Of a stretch of 28,069 nt of DNA, positions 1-8,543 are shown one piece after another. The notes under the pieces are model-generated. The model saw only the letters and a program-made list of their open reading frames with translations. It was not told the DNA's origin and made no database searches. The translations under genes were made by a program, and so were the position numbers. Positions within the stretch are counted from its first letter, which is position 1. Each line of letters starts with the position of its first letter. The stretch is taken from positions 1-28,069 of the forward strand of contig DAITAC010000056.1 of NCBI GenBank assembly GCA_036824465.1, given 5' to 3'. Source of the stretch: JAKOQB01 sp036824465 (GTDB taxonomy: Bacteria > Pseudomonadota > Gammaproteobacteria > Burkholderiales > Burkholderiaceae_F).

Positions 1-85
1 TGCGCTCGTCCTCCGACGCCGGAATCCGTCCGCCGGTGAACGGCAGTGGCGGGTCGGGAATTCCGCTCATCACATCGGCGTTCAC
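1..85 (-). CDS. Possible N-terminus of a protein cut by the window edge
   Basis: After the stop of the preceding minus-strand gene an open frame begins at GTG (83-85), with an in-frame ATG at 68-70, and runs off the left edge. From the ATG it reads MSGIPDPPLPFTGGRIPASE, a composition that looks coded rather than random. No clear ribosome binding site is visible. It would be the last visible gene of the run of exported-protein genes to its right. Too little is present to assign a function, and the start is a guess. Confidence 0.3.
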   Translation of the reverse strand, partial: MNADVMSGIPDPPLPFTGGRIPASEDER

Positions 86-94
86 GGCGTCGAC

Positions 95-1156
95 CTAGCG
101 CACCGGCGCAAGCGCGCAATGTTCAACCTGACGCTGCTGGCGCATGGATTCACAGCGGTCGAATCCGGCGCGCGTGGCGCAGTTGAAGCGCAATCCGCCC
201 GCGTCGGACCGGGTGCATGACGCCGAGACCAATTCACGCTCAAGCTTTTCGCTGGCTTGAGTTGGACGGATCTGCGCCTTTGCCACAGTCATGGTCGAAG
301 CAGAGGGTGTCGGCGCAACGGACTGCGGCGTTCGGACCGCGCCACCGACCACCGATGCCGGCGGTGACCCCTGCGGCGCCTGCGCTCCCATGGCACCCCA
401 ATTGGGCGTTGCGGACGCTGGCGCTGATCGCTCCATCTTGGGGAAGCCCTGCTGTCCGACAGCGGCGTGCGGACTCGGCTGGCTTGACCCTGCACCCGCG
501 GCTGCGAGAGCCCCCAGCGCACCGACCTGCAAAGCGCTCGGCCCATCGGCGCCCGGCTTGTTGAGAGTCTTGCTGGCCACCTTCGGAGCGGGTGGCGGCG
601 GCGGTGGTGAGCTTGCGCCAGCCTTCTTTGAGAGTTCCGCGGCAAGCGTCGGATCCACCGTTTTGGCGCTCAGCGGCAGCTTCGCTTTCTGGACCATCCC
701 GGGCCAGTCGTAAAGCGGGCCCTTCTCAACGACCTGCTGCGCAGAAAGGACCACGCAGGACGAAGGTCCCAGCCACGGGTCTTGGGTGCATTTCAGGCGG
801 CTGGCGAATTTTCCTTTGACATCGCCACTGAGCAGGAACGTCTCCTCCGCCTCCTTCGTCTGCTCGTCCCACCTGCCCTTGCCCTCGATCCAGATCGTTG
901 CAAATACAACACTGGTGCTGGTGCTGGAAAACTCGAGCGGGGTCGTGTCCAGGTTGAAACTGACATCGCTCGTCTTCTTCGTCCCGACTCCCTGAACGAT
1001 GCCTTTGAATGCGTACCCGTGCTTTGCGTCCGCCGGGACGCCGGTCGCACTCGTCAATTGCACCTGACTCCAGGAAAACGTCGCCGAATGAGCGTCCGGC
1101 GCGACAAGACCGAATAGTGCTGCGATCGCCACTGCGTGAATTCGGATTCGTTCCAT
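95..1156 (-). CDS. Exported protein with Pro/Ala-rich linker and four-cysteine tail
   Basis: 353 residues, family not recognised. The ATG at 1156 is preferred over upstream starts because GGAGGAAAGCG sits just before it and a Sec signal peptide follows (MERIRIH, hydrophobic core, cleavage near AHS-A at about residue 24). Residues 25-175 look like one globular domain with two cysteines. A low-complexity Pro/Ala/Ser linker with a run of prolines covers about 190-305. The tail has four cysteines at 314, 326, 335 and 347 (C-x11-C-x8-C-x11-C), which suggests a disulfide-stabilised periplasmic or secreted module. It lies 51 bp after a PepSY-like exported protein gene on the same strand and is probably co-transcribed with it. 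Confidence 0.8.
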   Translation of the reverse strand: MERIRIHAVAIAALFGLVAPDAHSATFSWSQVQLTSATGVPADAKHGYAFKGIVQGVGTKKTSDVSFNLDTTPLEFSSTSTSVVFATIWIEGKGRWDEQTKEAEETFLLSGDVKGKFASRLKCTQDPWLGPSSCVVLSAQQVVEKGPLYDWPGMVQKAKLPLSAKTVDPTLAAELSKKAGASSPPPPPPAPKVASKTLNKPGADGPSALQVGALGALAAAGAGSSQPSPHAAVGQQGFPKMERSAPASATPNWGAMGAQAPQGSPPASVVGGAVRTPQSVAPTPSASTMTVAKAQIRPTQASEKLERELVSASCTRSDAGGLRFNCATRAGFDRCESMRQQRQVEHCALAPVR

Positions 1157-1207
1157 CGCTTTCCTCCGTTTCCAGGTTGTCTGCGCGCGGTGCAACCGCA
1201 CTTGCCG

Positions 1208-1729
1208 CTACTTCAACTTCACTTCGTTCTTGTTGAGCAGCGATCCGTCCTTCGAGTCGATCGACCAGGTAAGGATCGTGTCGCCCATGACGTTGATCGA
1301 CCACAGGACCTTGGGCTGTGTCGTTGCTTTGCCCATCAGCGTCAGCCCCATGGCGATCGAGTCGTTCGCTTTCAGGCCATGCTTGCGCGCGGACTCGAGC
1401 GCCTTGTCGCTGTCGATGAACTCGCCGATCGAGTCGACCGAGGTCGTTCGCACGTCCGGCTCGATCTCGACCTTGGTGTCGCGCGCGGTGACGATCGCGC
1501 TCTTCTTGGCCTTCGGCGAGTAGACGGTGTAAAGCCACGAGCTCGACTTGCCGTCGGCCTTGGCGCTCAGGGTCGAAACGTGAGTCACCACCGCGTCGGA
1601 TTGCCATTTCTGTGCCGCCGCAGTCACCTCCTTCAGCGCCGCCTTGGCCGTGGACGCGGCCAGTGCGGGCGTCATGGCCATCAGTGCCAGCGTGATGGCA
1701 CAAGTCCAGCGCAGCGCGAACAGGAACAT
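1208..1729 (-). CDS. Small exported protein, PepSY-like
   Basis: 173 residues. The ATG at 1729 has AGGAG seven bases upstream and opens directly on a signal peptide (MFLFALRW..., cleavage near ALA-A). The in-frame start at 1756 has no such support. The mature part is lysine-rich and alternates beta and alpha: an initial helix (KEVTAAAQKWQSDA), strands, a helix carrying DSDKALESARKHG, then a strand with VLWSINVMG. This order resembles PepSY-type domains, which often act as periplasmic inhibitors or chaperones; I infer this from pattern only. No catalytic motif is visible. It sits between a 58-aa gene and the four-cysteine exported protein, all in one direction with short gaps. Confidence 0.8.
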   Translation of the reverse strand: MFLFALRWTCAITLALMAMTPALAASTAKAALKEVTAAAQKWQSDAVVTHVSTLSAKADGKSSSWLYTVYSPKAKKSAIVTARDTKVEIEPDVRTTSVDSIGEFIDSDKALESARKHGLKANDSIAMGLTLMGKATTQPKVLWSINVMGDTILTWSIDSKDGSLLNKNEVKLK

Positions 1730-1756
1730 GGCATTTCTCCTAATTGGTTGACTCAA

Positions 1757-1933
1757 TCAACGCAGCCCGCGCACCGGTCGCTCTTTCGCGGCCGTGAGCG
1801 ATTCGAGATAACGGATCAATTCGTTGATGCCGCCCATTTCCTGCCGCTGGCCGTCGCGCTCGATGACGATGTGCCATGCGCCATCCGCCTGATGCAGATC
1901 GACCTTCATTGCCGTCACATTTGATTCATTCAT
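1757..1933 (-). CDS. Small hypothetical protein, 58 aa
   Basis: Unrecognised short protein with no signal peptide. It has alternating charged and hydrophobic residues (MKVDLHQADGAWHIVIERDG, then GGINELIRYLESL), consistent with a small two-strand plus helix fold. I chose the ATG at 1933 because GGAG lies 11 bases upstream. A start at 1954 would add seven residues but lacks a ribosome binding site. The gene fits between two exported-protein genes with short gaps (27 and 52 bp), which supports it being real. Confidence 0.55.
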   Translation of the reverse strand: MNESNVTAMKVDLHQADGAWHIVIERDGQRQEMGGINELIRYLESLTAAKERPVRGLR

Positions 1934-1985
1934 TCTTGGCAGTTCTCCGCTCATTGCCTACGCCGCGACGCGGTTGCCCGGCCTG

Positions 1986-2318
1986 CTATTGCGGTTTGGA
2001 AGGTGCGACCGCTTTCTTGCTTACGTTCTTCTTCTTGGGCTTCGATGGCACCTCCGGCTGCGGATTCAGCGCCTTCGGATTGGCCGCTTCTGCAGGGTTC
2101 GGCGCGACTTTGAGTGCCGAGCTCGCGCCCTTGGGGGCGGCAGCCGATGGCCTTGATGGCACCTCCGGCTGCGGATTGAGAGACCGCAAGTTCTGCGGTT
2201 GCCGTTTCTTTGCCGCGAGGTCCGGATAAGGATCCTGTGCCCAGCCCGGTGCGCTTGAAGACAGCATGACCAGGCCGAATACCATGACTGAAAGAAGACC
2301 GATCTGGGACGTTGCCAT
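1986..2318 (-). CDS. Small exported protein with repeated LNPQPEVPS motif
   Basis: 110 residues. The ATG at 2318 has AAGGAG five bases upstream and begins a signal peptide (MATSQIGLLSVMVFG..., cleavage near WAQ-D). Two longer starts upstream are less likely. The mature part is basic, Pro/Lys/Ala-rich and probably disordered. It contains LNPQPEVPS followed by R or K and P twice, 37 residues apart, and ends in a lysine-rich tail. No catalytic residues are seen. It is the first gene of the exported-protein run that follows the BTAD regulator. A cell-envelope or polyanion-binding role is possible from composition alone. Confidence 0.75.
   Translation of the reverse strand: MATSQIGLLSVMVFGLVMLSSSAPGWAQDPYPDLAAKKRQPQNLRSLNPQPEVPSRPSAAAPKGASSALKVAPNPAEAANPKALNPQPEVPSKPKKKNVSKKAVAPSKPQ
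2044..2177 (-). repeat. Direct 23-bp repeat inside the exported-protein gene
   Basis: The same 23 bases occur at 2044-2066 and 2155-2177, 111 bp apart (37 codons), coding for LNPQPEVPS both times. Synonymous positions are identical, so the duplication is recent or kept by conversion. Confidence 0.8.
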
Positions 2319-2431
2319 CTTTGCTCCTTGATAGCTTGGCGCCTGCATCGCCGACATGTCCGTGAATCGGAACCGCTTCATACGGTTTCAACATGGACCG
2401 ACGTAATGCCTGCGCAAGTTAGGCCGCTTGC

Positions 2432-2472
2432 CGTTACAGCAGCGCCACAAGGCTGATGCGTCAGCGTTACAA
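2432..2472. promoter_or_regulatory. Heptamer-like repeats at 11-bp phasing, candidate BTAD regulator site
   Basis: CGTTACA occurs at 2432-2438 and 2465-2471, 33 bp apart. A related CGCCACA lies at 2443-2449, exactly 11 bp after the first. The fourth register (2454) does not match. SARP/BTAD activators are known to bind direct heptamer repeats at 11 or 22 bp. The site is about 115 bp before the first exported-protein gene and just after the BTAD regulator gene. This is inference from spacing. Confidence 0.3.
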
Positions 2473-2519
2473 GCAGAGAGGGTGAGCGGCCGCTTCCGTC
2501 GCGGCCTCAGCAAGTCGGC

Positions 2520-5246
2520 TCAGCGCGGCAAAAGCGCCGCCAAGTCCTGACTGCAGCGTTCGACGTCGCCAGTACGGCCGTCCTGCTTCAGCCGCTCGAT
2601 CAGCGTCTCCAGAAATGCGCGTTGCAGCGGCAGGCTGCCGATCTCACGTGCTTCTCGGCTGGCGGCCTCGATCCGATCGATTGCACCCGACAGGTCGCCC
2701 TGCCGGAACGCGATCTCAGCACTGGTCGACAACGACAGCGCATGTCCGCGCCGGTAACCGGCACGCTCCGTCGCGGCAAGCGAGAGGTCACACAGCTCTT
2801 GCGCACGCGCGAGGTCTCCGCGCTCGATGGCACATTGACAGAGCCAGTAGGCGCAGTTGGCGTACTTCATCGGCGAGGCTTCGCGATAGCGTTGCAGCGC
2901 CTCCGTGAGGTTGGCTTCGGCCTCGTCAACTCGCCCCAGCGCCTTCAGCGTCGCGCCGAGTTCGAGCAGCAGCGCGGCCTCGCTCACGGAGTCAATGCGG
3001 CCGCGCAGTTGGTGAAGTGCGCTCTGCGCTGTTTGCAGCGCGACCTCGTAGCGGTCGTGTTCGAAATGATCGACAGTCTGCTTGACCGCCAGCTCGACCT
3101 GCATCGATGGGTCGTCGCCCTCTGTTGCAAGCTGCGCCATGGCCGCAAGCGCGGACTGCCGGCCCGTTTCGTCGCCAAGATTGCGGAATACCTCAATGCG
3201 CGCAGACTCGATACGAAACGCCTCGGCGCCATTGGCGCCATCGGCGAGCGCAGCGTCGTACTGCGCCAGTGCCTCGGGCAAGGCGTATATGCGCGCCGCG
3301 GCCTCTGCTGCGCGAATTCGGTGCCGTATCGCTTCGCTGCGGCGCCCGCCCGCTTCCAGATGTCGCGCCACGTCGGCCGTCGGTGCGCCATGCGAATCCA
3401 TCGCGCCCGCAAGGCGTCGATGCAGCAGCTTGCGCCGCTCGGCCGTGAGCGCATCGTCGAGCGAGCGGCGAATCAGGTCGTGCGCAAACCGATATCCGCC
3501 CACGGACTCGATGAGAACGTTGGCGTGAACAGCGCGGTCGGCAGCGTCGACCAGTTCCAGTTCCGACAGCGCCGTGCAGGCGCCGATCCAATCGAGCGCA
3601 AAACCATCGCCTGCAAGACTGGCAGCCTCGAGCAGGCGACGCACGCTTTCACCCAGTCGGTCGATACGCCGCAGTACGGCCTCGCGCACGCTCGGCGAGA
3701 TCGGCAGTTCGCGGTAGTCCTCTGTGTCCTCGTCGTACGGTGTCGCCCAGGTTCCCTCCTCCCGCCATAGCACGCCCGCGCTGAACAAATCGCGCAGCGA
3801 TTCAAGGATGAACAGCGGATTGCCTGCTGTGGCGGCGTGCAGCCTGCGCGAGAACACGTGCGCGCCGGGGCTGCCAGACAGCGCCCGCACGAGGGTCAGC
3901 ACCTCGACTGCGGTGAGCGGCGCCAGCGGCACGCGAACGAGCAGATTCTCGCGCGTCAGTGCATTGAGTGCCGCACGCACTGCGGTGTGCTCGCCGACTT
4001 CGTTGGTGCGCGCAGTGGCAAGCAGGCGCACGCGGTGCGCGCGGCGTGTGACGTGAACCAGCAATTCCGCGCTCGCACCATCAAACCATTGCAGGTCGTC
4101 GAACAACACGCTGCCACCATTGGCCGCCGTGAGCAGCGCGACGGTCAGGCCCTCGAGAAAGCGACCGCGTGCCTCGGCGGCTGGCAACTCGCTGCGTTCT
4201 TCGCCGCCGGACATGGTGGGTAACAGCCGAGCGACCTCTTCCTGCCAGACCGGGTCGAGGCGTTCGAACCACGTCGTATCCGCGCGCCACGCCTGCAGCA
4301 GCGCCTCGGCAATCGGATAAAAGGGTGTGTCGCGCGAGATCTCGTGCCCTTTGATGCGTAACAGCTTGCCGTCCGCGCTGCCAAACTCCTCCGCCAAGCG
4401 GCTCTTGCCCACACCGGCCTCGCCTTCAATCAGTGCGAGTTTTCCGGCTGCCTTGCCCAGCAGCATCCAAGCCTCATCGCGGCCGATCAGCGGCGCCCGA
4501 AGATCGGGCGGCTCGGCCTGGCTCGTGACGTGCAGTGACTGTTCCTGCGCGAGCTGAATACGGCGCGCCAGCGCAGCAGTCGCCGGCAGAGGATCGAGTG
4601 CGAGTTCCGTTTGCAGCAGCGAACGCAGATGTTCGTACTGTGCGAGTGCCGCGCCACGATCGCCGAGCAGACTGAGCAACCGCATCGCCTCGCGGTGATG
4701 CGTCTCCTGCAGTGGATCCTCGTCCAGCAGCAAGCGGATCAGGCGCAGGGCACCGTCGAGATCACCCGCCGTTTCAAGTTGTTTGGCGTGCTCGGCCAAC
4801 GCGGCGCGCCAGGTGCGCGCGAGTGCTTCGCGCTGCGTTGCGAGCCAGTCCATGAAGGCACCGGCACCTTTGACCTCGAAGCCTTGCAGCAGTGGGCCGC
4901 GATACAGCGTGGCGGCCTGCGCGAAATCGCCCTTGGCGGCAGCCGCGTCGAAATGCGTGACGTCGACCTCCGCGCCGGAATGCAGTGCGAGTTCATCGCC
5001 GCTCACCGCGATCCATGCACCAGCGGGATTCGACTGCAGTCGGTACAGCTCCTGCCGCAGGTTGCGGCGCGCTTCGTCCTCCGGCTGCTCGCTCCACAGC
5101 AGCGCCGCCAGCCGGCCACGCGGCGTGGCTCCAGCGAGCGCCAGATACGCCAGGAGTGCAAAGGCCTTGCGTGTGGGTAAAGTGATCTCTTCGCCCAGCG
5201 CAACTCGCGGCAAGCCAAGCAAGTCCAACGCGAGCTGCGCTGCCAA
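2520..5246 (-). CDS. BTAD-AAA-TPR transcriptional regulator (SARP-like large ATPase)
   Basis: 908 residues. It starts at TTG, with GGGAGG five bases upstream. Residues 1-95 form an OmpR/SARP-type winged helix (LPTRKAFALLAYLALAG, then LLWSE and NLRQELYRL). Residues 98-235 are a bacterial transcriptional activator domain. An AAA/STAND-type ATPase follows: Walker A GEAGVGKS at 275-282, Walker B SVLFDDLQW at 379-387. The C-terminal half is TPR-like helices. Such proteins are one-component activators whose ATPase and TPR parts sense a ligand or partner, and they act in the cytoplasm on DNA. The full length fits the large SARP class. Its position before the small exported-protein genes suggests these are targets, an inference supported by phased repeats at 2432-2472. 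Confidence 0.9.
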   Translation of the reverse strand: MAAQLALDLLGLPRVALGEEITLPTRKAFALLAYLALAGATPRGRLAALLWSEQPEDEARRNLRQELYRLQSNPAGAWIAVSGDELALHSGAEVDVTHFDAAAAKGDFAQAATLYRGPLLQGFEVKGAGAFMDWLATQREALARTWRAALAEHAKQLETAGDLDGALRLIRLLLDEDPLQETHHREAMRLLSLLGDRGAALAQYEHLRSLLQTELALDPLPATAALARRIQLAQEQSLHVTSQAEPPDLRAPLIGRDEAWMLLGKAAGKLALIEGEAGVGKSRLAEEFGSADGKLLRIKGHEISRDTPFYPIAEALLQAWRADTTWFERLDPVWQEEVARLLPTMSGGEERSELPAAEARGRFLEGLTVALLTAANGGSVLFDDLQWFDGASAELLVHVTRRAHRVRLLATARTNEVGEHTAVRAALNALTRENLLVRVPLAPLTAVEVLTLVRALSGSPGAHVFSRRLHAATAGNPLFILESLRDLFSAGVLWREEGTWATPYDEDTEDYRELPISPSVREAVLRRIDRLGESVRRLLEAASLAGDGFALDWIGACTALSELELVDAADRAVHANVLIESVGGYRFAHDLIRRSLDDALTAERRKLLHRRLAGAMDSHGAPTADVARHLEAGGRRSEAIRHRIRAAEAAARIYALPEALAQYDAALADGANGAEAFRIESARIEVFRNLGDETGRQSALAAMAQLATEGDDPSMQVELAVKQTVDHFEHDRYEVALQTAQSALHQLRGRIDSVSEAALLLELGATLKALGRVDEAEANLTEALQRYREASPMKYANCAYWLCQCAIERGDLARAQELCDLSLAATERAGYRRGHALSLSTSAEIAFRQGDLSGAIDRIEAASREAREIGSLPLQRAFLETLIERLKQDGRTGDVERCSQDLAALLPR

Positions 5247-5260
5247 GGAAGCCTCCCGCC

Positions 5261-5282
5261 GTTCGGCATCGATGTGCCGAAC
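5261..5282. promoter_or_regulatory. Inverted repeat before the BTAD regulator start
   Basis: GTTCGGCA and TGCCGAAC are perfect 8-bp arms around TCGATG. The dyad ends 14 bp before the TTG start and next to its ribosome binding site. It could be an operator for autoregulation or an mRNA hairpin limiting translation. Confidence 0.35.
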
Positions 5283-5375
5283 CTCTGTCTCGTCGACAGC
5301 TTACGGAAGGGAGGCGTACCGCCACAAGGCGGCAGACATGATCGGTATCAAGAAATCAAGGGAACAGCACAAGTA

Positions 5376-6158
5376 TCAGTGACCAAGGATCTTCGACAGG
5401 AAGTCCTTGGTGCGATCGCTCTTCGGGTTGTTGAAGAACTCGTGCGGGTCGTTTTCCTCGACGATCTGACCCATGTCCATGAAGATCACGCGATTGGCCA
5501 CTGCCTTGGCGAATCCCATCTCGTGCGTGACGCACAGCATGGTGATGCCGCCCTTGGCCAGCTCGATCATCACATCGAGCACCTCCTTGATCATTTCCGG
5601 GTCGAGCGCGGAGGTGGGTTCGTCGAACAACATGATCTTCGGTGTCAGGCACAACGCGCGCGCAATCGCCACGCGCTGCTGCTGGCCGCCGGACAGCTGC
5701 AACGGGTATTTGTTGGCCTGTTCGGCGATGCGCACGCGTTTCAACTGCGTCATCGCGCGCTCTTCGGCGTCTTTCTTCGGCAGCTTGCCGACCCACATTG
5801 GCGACAGCGTCAGGTTCTGAAGCACGGTGAGGTGCGGGAACAGGTTGAACTGCTGGAACACCATGCCGACTTCCTTGCGGATCTTCTCGATCGCCTTGAC
5901 GTCGTCGGTGAGCTCCGTGCCGTCCACGACGATGTGGCCCTCCTGGTGTTCCTCGAGCCGGTTGATGCACCGGATCAGCGTCGACTTGCCCGAGCCCGAC
6001 GGGCCGCAGATCACGATCCGCTCGCCGCGCGCCACGTCGAGGTTGATGTCGCGCAGGACGTGGAAATTGTTGCCGTACCACTTGTTCACCTTGTCAAACT
6101 TGATGATCGGGTGCCCGTGACGGGCCTGATGGTCGGCGGCTTGCTTGTGGTCGGTCAT
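5376..6158 (-). CDS. aapP: General L-amino-acid ABC transporter, ATP-binding protein
   Basis: 260 residues, the normal length for the polar-amino-acid ATPase family (AapP/GltL/GlnQ). Walker A GPSGSGKS is at 52-59, Q-loop FQQFNLFPH near 101-109, signature LSGGQQQR at 155-162, Walker B IMLFDE at 175-180, and the H-loop THE follows. It drives import of amino acids across the inner membrane with the two permeases encoded just upstream. The ATG at 6158 has GAGG seven bases upstream. It is the last gene of the aapJQMP operon. The 52-bp gap before it holds a small REP-like hairpin. The family assignment is secure; substrate range is inferred from operon type. Confidence 0.95.
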   Translation of the reverse strand: MTDHKQAADHQARHGHPIIKFDKVNKWYGNNFHVLRDINLDVARGERIVICGPSGSGKSTLIRCINRLEEHQEGHIVVDGTELTDDVKAIEKIRKEVGMVFQQFNLFPHLTVLQNLTLSPMWVGKLPKKDAEERAMTQLKRVRIAEQANKYPLQLSGGQQQRVAIARALCLTPKIMLFDEPTSALDPEMIKEVLDVMIELAKGGITMLCVTHEMGFAKAVANRVIFMDMGQIVEENDPHEFFNNPKSDRTKDFLSKILGH

Positions 6159-6180
6159 TGCATAACCTCGAGAGGACTCC

Positions 6181-6201
6181 CCTCTCCCCCTGTGGGAGAG
6201 G
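6181..6201. repeat. Small REP-like palindrome between aapM and aapP
   Basis: CCTCTCCC and GGGAGAGG form a perfect 8-bp stem around five bases. The motif resembles the longer palindrome at 8616-8639, which suggests a dispersed repeat family in this genome. Confidence 0.55.
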
Positions 6202-6210
6202 AGAAATGCT

Positions 6211-7314
6211 TTAGCGCGTCTTGCTCACGTTGACCTGCTTCTCGATCCACAGGCTGTAGCGCGACATGGCGAAACAGAACACGAAGTAGATCGCGGTGAT
6301 GAAAAGATACCCTTCGATCTTGAACGGCCGCCAGTTGGCGTCCGAGTTCAACGCCAGGCCGAGCGCGCCGGTCAGTTCGTACAGCGACACGATCGTCACC
6401 AGCGATGTGTCCTTGAAGATGCCGATGAAGTTGTTGACGATGCCCGGGATCACCAGAGCGAGCGCCTGCGGCAGCACGATCTTGCGCTGGGTCTGCCAGT
6501 ACGACAGCCCGAGCGATTGCGCGGCCTCGACCTGACCCTTGGGGATCGCCTGCAGGCCGCCGCGCACGATCTCCGCCATGTAGGCACCGGCGAAAAGCGT
6601 GATACCGACCAGCACGCGCAGCAGCACATCGATGGAAATACCCGGCGGCATGAACAGCGGAAACATGAAGCTCGCCATGAACAGAACAGAGATCAGCGGC
6701 ACGCCGCGGATCAGCTCCACGTAGATCACGCAGAAGGTGCGGATCGCCGGCAGATTCGAGCGGCGTCCAAGTGCGATCAGGATCGACAGCGGAAAGGCGA
6801 AGATGATCGACAGCGAAGCCAGCATGATGGTCAGCGGGAGCCCTCCCCAGCGATCGGTCGGGACCACCTCGAGCCCCATCACACCGCCATACATCAGTGC
6901 GAAGAAGGCCGCCAGTCCGACGATCCAGATCGCGCCAAGCCAGGGTTTCCAGAACGCGCGCATGCAACTGACGATCAGCATCCCAAGCAGCAGCAAGGTC
7001 GCCACTTCGGGCCGCCACTGCTGCTCGAACGGGTAGCGGCCGAAGATGATCAGCCGATACTTCTCTGCCACCACGCCCCAGCAGGCGCCGGTACCGCGCG
7101 CCTGCTGGCACAGTTCCGCATTCGGCTGAAAAATCGCCTGCAACAGCGTCCAGTTGAGGACGCCCGGCGCCCAGTAGACCAACAACGCACCGAGCAACAC
7201 CGTGGTCAGCGTATTGCGCCAGCCGCTGAACAGGTTGCGTTTGACCCAGGGAACGAATCCCTCGAGTTTCACCGGCGCCTGGCGTGCCGCGATGGGCTGA
7301 AAGAGGGCGCTCAT
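6211..7314 (-). CDS. aapM: General L-amino-acid ABC transporter, permease AapM
   Basis: 367 residues, an inner-membrane permease of the His/Glu/Gln family. It is longer than GlnP-type permeases because of an N-terminal extension, as is typical for AapM/BztC. Hydrophobic segments start near residues 33, 120, 150 and 180. The ABC-contact EAA loop is seen in EAAQSLGLSYWQTQRKIVLP. A paired cysteine segment (ELCQQARGTGACWG) lies in the predicted periplasmic loop. The start follows the aapQ stop by one base, and its ribosome binding site (GGAG, seven bases before ATG) lies inside the end of aapQ, so translation is probably coupled. It should pair with AapQ and be energised by AapP. Confidence 0.94.
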   Translation of the reverse strand: MSALFQPIAARQAPVKLEGFVPWVKRNLFSGWRNTLTTVLLGALLVYWAPGVLNWTLLQAIFQPNAELCQQARGTGACWGVVAEKYRLIIFGRYPFEQQWRPEVATLLLLGMLIVSCMRAFWKPWLGAIWIVGLAAFFALMYGGVMGLEVVPTDRWGGLPLTIMLASLSIIFAFPLSILIALGRRSNLPAIRTFCVIYVELIRGVPLISVLFMASFMFPLFMPPGISIDVLLRVLVGITLFAGAYMAEIVRGGLQAIPKGQVEAAQSLGLSYWQTQRKIVLPQALALVIPGIVNNFIGIFKDTSLVTIVSLYELTGALGLALNSDANWRPFKIEGYLFITAIYFVFCFAMSRYSLWIEKQVNVSKTR

Positions 7315-7315
7315 C

Positions 7316-8506
7316 TCATCGCTCCTTGATCGCCGAGCGCTTGTTGTACCAGTTCATGATCCCCGATGTGGACAAGGACGTCGTCAGGTACACCAGCATG
7401 ATGATGGCGATGCACTCGACCGCGCGCCCTGTCTGGTTGATCGCGGTGTTGGAGATCGAAACCACGTCGGGGTAGCCGATCGCCACTGCGAGCGACGAGT
7501 TCTTGGTCAGATTCAGATACTGGTTGGTGATCGGCGGAATGATCACGCGCAGCGCCTGCGGCAGGACCACCATGCGCATTGCCTGCCCGCGTGCAAGGCC
7601 GAGTGAGCTGGCCGCTTCGACCTGGCCGTGCGGCACCGAGGCGATGCCCGCGCGTACCACCTCAGCCACGAAGGCGGAGGTGTAGAACACCAGCCCCAGC
7701 AGCACGGACATGAATTCCGGCGTGACGTTGCCCCCGCCTTCGACCGCGATTTCACCCGAGCCCGGCAGATTCCACGCCGTCGGCGCGCCGCCCAGCAGCC
7801 AGCCGGCGAATGCAAAGACCAAGATTGTCGCCGCGGTCGGCCAGAAGATACGCGGCACTTTGCCGGTCTCTTCGAAACGCTTCATCGCTCGCCGTCGGTA
7901 ATAGATCGCCACGATGACGCCGAGGCCCGCGCCGACCAGCGCGAGCAACTGCCCGAGCCCCCACACCGGCATCGGAAACGCGAAGCCGCCCTTGCTGAGA
8001 AAGAACAGGCCGAGAAACGACACCGGCTCTTCCGGCGCGGGCAGCAGTTCGGTGAACATCAGGTACCACATCAGCAGCTGCAGCAGCACCGGAATGTTCC
8101 GAAACAGCTCGACATAGCCGTAACACAGGCCGCGCACGATCGCATTGCGCGAAAAGCGGCCGATGCCGAGCATCGTGCCGAGGATCGTGCACAAGACGAT
8201 GCCGACGATCGCGACGCGCAGCGTATTGAGCACGCCGACGAGAAATGCCTTCCAGTAAGGGTCGAGGGCGTCGTAATGAATCAACGTCTCGCCGATATCG
8301 AAACCGGCAGCGCCGCCAAGGAAGCCAAATCCACTCTGGATTCCGCGCACACGCATGTTCTCCATCGTGTTGTGCGCGAGGAACCAGATCGCCCCGGCGA
8401 TCAGTCCAATGGCGACAATCTGATAGACCACGCCGCGAAAGGCCTGGCTGCGCCACGACCAGTCGCGCCGCTTGGGCGGAGTTCGCCCGGGCGGTGTCTG
8501 CGACAT
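7316..8506 (-). CDS. aapQ: General L-amino-acid ABC transporter, permease AapQ
   Basis: 396 residues, the longer permease partner (AapQ/BztB type). A basic proline-rich N-terminus (TPPGRTPPKRRDWSW) is followed by a first membrane helix near 28-46. The family's large insert comes next, and the C-terminal permease domain has the EAA loop EAASSLGLARGQAMRMVVLP. The ATG at 8506 has GGAG six bases upstream. It forms the heterodimeric inner-membrane channel with AapM. It is separated from aapJ by 183 bp holding four hairpins, which probably lower its expression relative to the binding protein. Confidence 0.94.
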   Translation of the reverse strand: MSQTPPGRTPPKRRDWSWRSQAFRGVVYQIVAIGLIAGAIWFLAHNTMENMRVRGIQSGFGFLGGAAGFDIGETLIHYDALDPYWKAFLVGVLNTLRVAIVGIVLCTILGTMLGIGRFSRNAIVRGLCYGYVELFRNIPVLLQLLMWYLMFTELLPAPEEPVSFLGLFFLSKGGFAFPMPVWGLGQLLALVGAGLGVIVAIYYRRRAMKRFEETGKVPRIFWPTAATILVFAFAGWLLGGAPTAWNLPGSGEIAVEGGGNVTPEFMSVLLGLVFYTSAFVAEVVRAGIASVPHGQVEAASSLGLARGQAMRMVVLPQALRVIIPPITNQYLNLTKNSSLAVAIGYPDVVSISNTAINQTGRAVECIAIIMLVYLTTSLSTSGIMNWYNKRSAIKER

Positions 8507-8543
8507 GCTTGTCTCCTCCGAGGAGAGGGTGTTATCTAGTTGT

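Noticed and set aside
726..1703. Long minus-strand open frame (325 codons) over the two exported-protein genes
   Set aside because: Arginine/glycine-rich shadow translation in a different frame from two genes with signal peptides and ribosome binding sites.
2049..2064. TGGCACC...CTGC resembling a sigma-54 promoter
   Set aside because: Spacing between GG and GC is 11, not 10, and it lies inside a coding repeat.
2622..3770. Plus-strand open frame of 382 codons inside the BTAD regulator gene
   Set aside because: Antisense shadow in GC-rich DNA; the minus-strand protein has clear domains throughout.
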